Shown here piece by piece: positions 59,816 to 64,000 of a stretch of 64,000 nucleotides of DNA; positions within the stretch are counted from its first letter, which is position 1, and each line of letters starts with the position of its first letter. Below the pieces are notes generated by a model. It ran no database searches, had not been told where the DNA came from, and was given only the letters and a program-made list of their open reading frames with translations. This DNA comes from Neurospora crassa OR74A. Its lineage: Eukaryota > Ascomycota > Sordariomycetes > Sordariales > Sordariaceae. Both the position numbers and the translations under genes were made by a program. The stretch lies in the NCBI RefSeq assembly GCF_000182925.2, contig NC_026504.1, forward strand, positions 4,898,001-4,962,000, in the 5' to 3' direction.

Positions 59816-61304
59816 TCGCTCGCTTGTGTTCCGACTTCTGCCCCCTAGGAAGACAACATAGCACATGACACATGATCTAAGCTATATTGGCGATCGATAC
59901 TCCGTGCCCGCGCGCCCTCGACTGGACCTCGAGGAATACATCATCACTTGAGAAAAAAGAAGAAAAAAGCTTAAAGTGAAAGAACCATGACGGCCCGGCA
60001 CGGCTTCTTACCGATATCAATCAAATCTTTTCCAGTTACTACCTAAAGGTACCTACCTCTACCTACCTAATTTTGCGCTATACCACCCGAGCCCGAGCAA
60101 CTTCATGTTTCCTGCAGGAATGAAGGACATGATGGGGAACCAGAACAACGGAAATTGTGTACCCTAAGTAGGTAGGTACACTGTAGACCAACATAGGTAC
60201 CTCTAGCTTCTGGTCAAAGAGTTCCTCCTCCAGTACACGTATACCCTAGGTACGCTATCTTATACAAGAGAAAGTAAATGGAGATACCTATATACGGGTT
60301 TCACAAGAATGGAGAAGAAAAAGAAATAAGAACGGTGGAAACTACCTGGTCTGGTATGAATAGAGCTCTTCCACGTAATTCGACCCAATGAAAAGAAAAT
60401 TATTGAAAATCTACTTGGTCGGTCTGTCAGTCTGTCTGTCACTGTTTTTTTTTTTTTTTCTTTTCTTCCTTGTTTTCCTTAGTTCTTCATAATATATATA
60501 TATAAATACTTTTATTTTTTTTCCAACAATCCAAGTAAGTAAGGTAGGCGAACCAGGTGATGGAGGTTGAGAAAAAAAAAGAGACAAAGAAAAGTGACGT
60601 AAGATGAGTGAGTGGAACAAGAGTAAGGGATGACGAAAAAAGAACAAACGTGAGAAATCCCGGATCGTTCGTTCGGTTGAAAGAGGATAGAGGTACTTAT
60701 CAGACACAACCAGCCAACCAGCCAACCAGCCAGCCCCCATGGAAAAACAAAACATACGGTGGAGGAGAAAGTGAGCTTTGAGAAACATGGAAAAAGGAAT
60801 AGGAATAAAAAGAAGGAGACAGAAAAAGCTTGATGACAATAAGAACCACTACACTGTACCATTGGAGTCAAGAAGAGGCAATGAAGAGACAGTCACTCAA
60901 CAAATCCATTTGACGTGGAGCTTGTTTGGAGATGAATATAGCAGCAGTATAATGGAAATTCGCCTAGACCGAAATTTAGAGCACCAAGCACATGATCCCT
61001 TTTTACTCCTGCTGCTTATTTCTGTTAAATCACGGTCATGCCCCCTTGTCAAGGGCGTCGTGAAAACTATTAGGCATTCAGGGAAATGTCGAAAAAGTCA
61101 TAAATTTCTTGTTTCAAGTAAAGGCCGTCACTCATAGGATCATGTGAATCGTAACGGCGTAATCAAGAAGCTAAGTCATCAACCCCATGTCCCCTCATTC
61201 CACTTTCCACCCAACAAACGATTATTCAACGATACTGTAGGTAGGTATCCAGCTTCCCCCATTTCATCTTCCTTCTCCCTTTCCCCAGTTGGTGTTTCCG
61301 CCCC

Positions 61305-64000
61305 TTACTGGTCCTTGACAGCCAAAGGCTCAATATTCCAGATGCCCTCTGCATACTCATTGATGCAGCGATCCGAGCTGAAGAAGCCCATCCTCGCCAC
61401 GCTCTCAATGCTCTTGGTGATCCAGCCCTCTTGGTCGCGGTAGGCCTTGTCGACGAGCTCCTGCGTCTCAATGTAGCTGTGGAAGTCATCTGAAACGAGA
61501 TAGAAATCGCCATGGTCGCGGACGGCAGAGATCATGCCCATAAAGTCGTTGGGCTCACCGAAGGTGCCCTTCTCGATGGCCTCAAACACCTTGACGAGGT
61601 CGGGGTCGACCGTGTACGAGCCGTAAGTATGGTTGTGGCGGATATCCTCAACGTCTTCAGCGAGGTTACCAAAGAGGAAGATGTTTTGCTCGCCGATTTC
61701 GCGGGTGATTTCGATCTGGAGAGGGTTAGCGAGAGAAGACATGGCATAGAACAGAGGGTTGTTGCTTACATTGGCACCATCGCATGTTCCGATGATGAGA
61801 CCACCGTTGAGGACGAACTTCATGTTACTGGTACCAGAGGCCCTGTTCAAGGTTAGCTTCTAACTTTCACAACCCTCACAACGGAAAACTTACTCGGTAC
61901 CGGCAGTCGAGATATGCTCGCTGAGATCCGAAGCGGGAATGATCATCTCGGCCTTGCTGACATTGTAATCCTCGAGGAAGATGACCTTGAGCAGATCACC
62001 AATATCCTTGTCGTTGTTGACAACGGCCCCGACAGCGTTGATCAAGTGAATAATCTGCTTGGCCATCCAGTAGCCGGGGGCAGCCTTGCCACCAAAGATG
62101 GAAACTCTGGGTTGGAACTTCTTCCTCTCCTCAGGCGAGAGAGATTTGAGGGTAAGATAGCGGTGGATGACGCCAAAGATGTTCATCTGTTGGCGCTTGT
62201 ACTCGTGGATACGCTTGACCTGGACGTCAAACAGGGCAGAGGGATTGACATCGACACCGGTAGTCTTCTTGATGTGCTTGGCCAGACGGACCTTGTTGGC
62301 ATACTTGATCTCAGCCCACTCCTTACGGAACGCCTTGTCATCCTTGTAGTGCTCAATCTTGGCCAGCTCCGTCAGATCCTTGAGGAAGTTCTGGCTACCC
62401 GTCTTGCTGGAGATAAGCTCGGAGAGGCGAGGGTTGGCCTGGTGGAGCCATCTGCGGGGAGTGATACCGTTGGTGACGTTGGTGAACTTGTCAGGACCAA
62501 AGACCTCGACGAAGTCCTTGAAGATGGTGGTCTTGATGAGATCAGAGTGCAGCTCAGCAACACCGTTGACCTTGTGAGAACCAACAATAGCCAAGTGAGC
62601 CATGCGGACCATCTTGGGCTGAGACTCCTCGATGATGGAGACACGGGCAAGCATCTCGCGATCTTTGGGGAACTTGCGCTCGACGCTCTGGAGGAAGAAC
62701 AGGTTGATGTCGTAGATGAGCTGGAGGTGGCGGGGCAGGAGATGCTGGAACAAAGGGACGGACCATTTCTCGAGAGCCTCAGGCAGGACGGTGTGGTTGG
62801 TGTAACCGAAAGTGTTAGTGACGATATTCCAGGCCTCCTCCCAGTCAAGGCCCTCAAGATCAACAAGGATACGCTGGAGTTCGACGACAGCCAGAGTCGG
62901 GTGGGTGTCGTTCAGCTGAATGGCCACTTGGTCGGGGAACTCCTTCCATGGGCGCCTCGACTTTTTGAAACGGCGGACAATGTCGTAGAGGGAAGCGGCA
63001 ACCCAGAAGTATTGCTGCTTGAGACGAAGCTCCTTTCCGCGATCGAGGTTGTCGTTGGGGTAGAGCACAGCGCTGATGGTCTCGGCACGCTGCTGGTCAG
63101 CGACCGAGTTCTCGTAGTCGCCGCTATTGAACTTTTGGAAGTCAAACTCTCCGCTGGCAGCCTTGCTGGACCACAGTCTCAGGTTGTTGGTCGAAGGAGT
63201 GGCATAACCGGGAATGGGGACGTCATAAGCAACAGCCTTGACGATCTCGCCGCCCTCCCAGGTAGCGATGGTCTTGCCGTTGTCATCAGTGCGCTTGGTG
63301 ACATGGCCGTAGAACTGGATGTCAACGGTGACATCGTGACGCGGGAACTCCCATGGGTTGAAGTCGAGCCAGTAGTCTGGCACCTCGACCTGGTAGCCGT
63401 CGATGATCTCTTGCTTGAAGATACCATAGCGGTACCTGAGGCCGTAACCCCAGGCCGAGTAGTTGAGGGAAGCCAGACTGTCGAGGAAGCAGGCAGCGAG
63501 ACGACCAAGGCCACCGTTTCCGAGAGCAGCATCGTGCTCCTGTTCGATGACATCCTCGATTCTGAAGCCGAGTTCGGCCAGACCAGCCTTGGCCACGTCC
63601 TTCTGACCGATGTTGAGCATGGCGTTGTCGAGGGCACGGCCCATGAGGAACTCTAGGGAGAGATAGTAGACACGCTTGCTGTCGGCGAAGGTCTGGCGCT
63701 GCTGGGTGCGGTTCCACTCGAGGATGAGACGGTCACGGAAGGCCAGACTGCAGGCAGAGTAGGCGGCCTGTTCGTCGCAGTTGTACATGCTACGGGCAAG
63801 GGTGGTCTCGACATGGCGCACAACCTCGGTTTCGAAGCCGTCCTTGTCCTTGAAGCCGCTGGTCTGGTGGGCGAGCCAAGCCTTGCGCTGGGGCTCGGGG
63901 ATGGAGGCTGAGTGATATCAACAAATGATGTTAGTGTTGGTACCAGGAGGTAGTGTTGGTGTCAAGGGACCAACCATACCTTCAACATTCTTGATCTCTC
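61305..64000 (-). CDS. gpn: Glycogen phosphorylase (5' end beyond the window)
   Basis: Partial gene. Exons in the window: 64000-63980 (continues outside), 63907-61894, 61842-61770 and 61715-61305. Introns of 72, 51 and 54 nt have donors GTATGG/GTAAGT/GTAAGC, CTAAC branch points and CAG acceptors. About 840 C-terminal residues are present, nearly the whole enzyme. Role: phosphorolysis of alpha-1,4-glucan to glucose-1-phosphate in glycogen breakdown. Motifs: YYLSLEFLMGRAL, NGGLGRLAACFLDSLA, YRYGIFKQEI, FTNVTNGITPRRWL, VKRIHEYKRQ and the pyridoxal-phosphate site EASGTSNMKFVLNG, which the second splice junction completes. The regulatory N-terminus lies outside. The 54-nt last intron has no in-frame stop. 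Confidence 0.97.

Larger units (their letters stand above)
52869..61304. other. 8.4-kb gene-free interval upstream of os-2
   Basis: Largest gap in the window, between the os-2 start and the glycogen phosphorylase stop. It must hold the os-2 promoter and leader and the gpn 3' UTR. Frames up to about 290 codons exist near 53010-53888 on the minus strand, but they are Pro/Arg/Ser-rich, contain a Thr run from the GTT repeat and lack domains. The right third carries many TACCTAGGTA-type palindromes and AT-rich runs. No tRNA, 5S rRNA or transposon was recognised. Confidence 0.6.

Noticed and set aside
61914-63656. 580-codon antisense frame over glycogen phosphorylase
   Set aside because: It is the composition shadow of a highly biased, strongly conserved gene; the sense strand encodes clear phosphorylase motifs.

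Overview
The window is ordinary nuclear DNA of a filamentous ascomycete, almost certainly Neurospora (N. crassa or a very close relative). The evidence is: short (50-200 nt) GT-AG introns with CTAAC/CTGAC branch points; dense protein-coding genes separated by 0.4-8 kb spacers full of simple repeats; and a gene set I recognise from Neurospora, including the 358-residue osmosensing MAP kinase OS-2 with its TGY loop, the HOS3-type deacetylase HDA-4 and glycogen phosphorylase (gpn). The species call is from memory and gene content, not from a database search.

Layout, left to right. UTP21 (+), 40S processome WD protein. BBC1 (-), SH3 actin-patch protein. An RTR1/RPAP2-type RNA polymerase II CTD phosphatase (+). 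Ribosomal protein S17 (-). Mitoribosomal MRP51/bS1m (-). Queuine tRNA-ribosyltransferase (-). A 2EXR-domain protein (+). A secreted, probably GPI-anchored Cys-rich protein (-). hda-4 (+). COP9 signalosome subunit 6 (+). Retromer sorting nexin VPS17 (-). Mitochondrial EF-G2/MEF2 (+). A sorbitol/xylitol-type zinc dehydrogenase (+). AVL9/DENND6-type secretory protein (-). os-2 (-). The C-terminal, largest part of glycogen phosphorylase (-), which runs off the right edge. All exon boundaries given here were checked by reading frame, splice consensus and continuity of conserved motifs.

Functional themes are housekeeping: cytosolic ribosome assembly and structure (UTP21, S17), mitochondrial translation (MRP51, MEF2), tRNA modification, membrane traffic (VPS17, AVL9, BBC1), and regulation (HDA-4, CSN6, OS-2, RTR1). 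Two genes are carbon-metabolism enzymes (polyol dehydrogenase, glycogen phosphorylase). There is no operon-like logic, no biosynthetic cluster, no transposon, no CRISPR array and no recognisable tRNA, 5S rRNA or virus-derived gene.

I did not find a new multi-gene system. The points most worth a second look are: a secreted protein with a duplicated cysteine module; an 8.4-kb gene-free interval upstream of os-2 that carries many TACCTAGGTA-type palindromes; an 11-bp minisatellite downstream of csn-6; a 55-nt poly-T run inside a utp21 intron; and stop-free introns of 3n length in os-2, gpn and bbc1 whose retention would give longer in-frame proteins.
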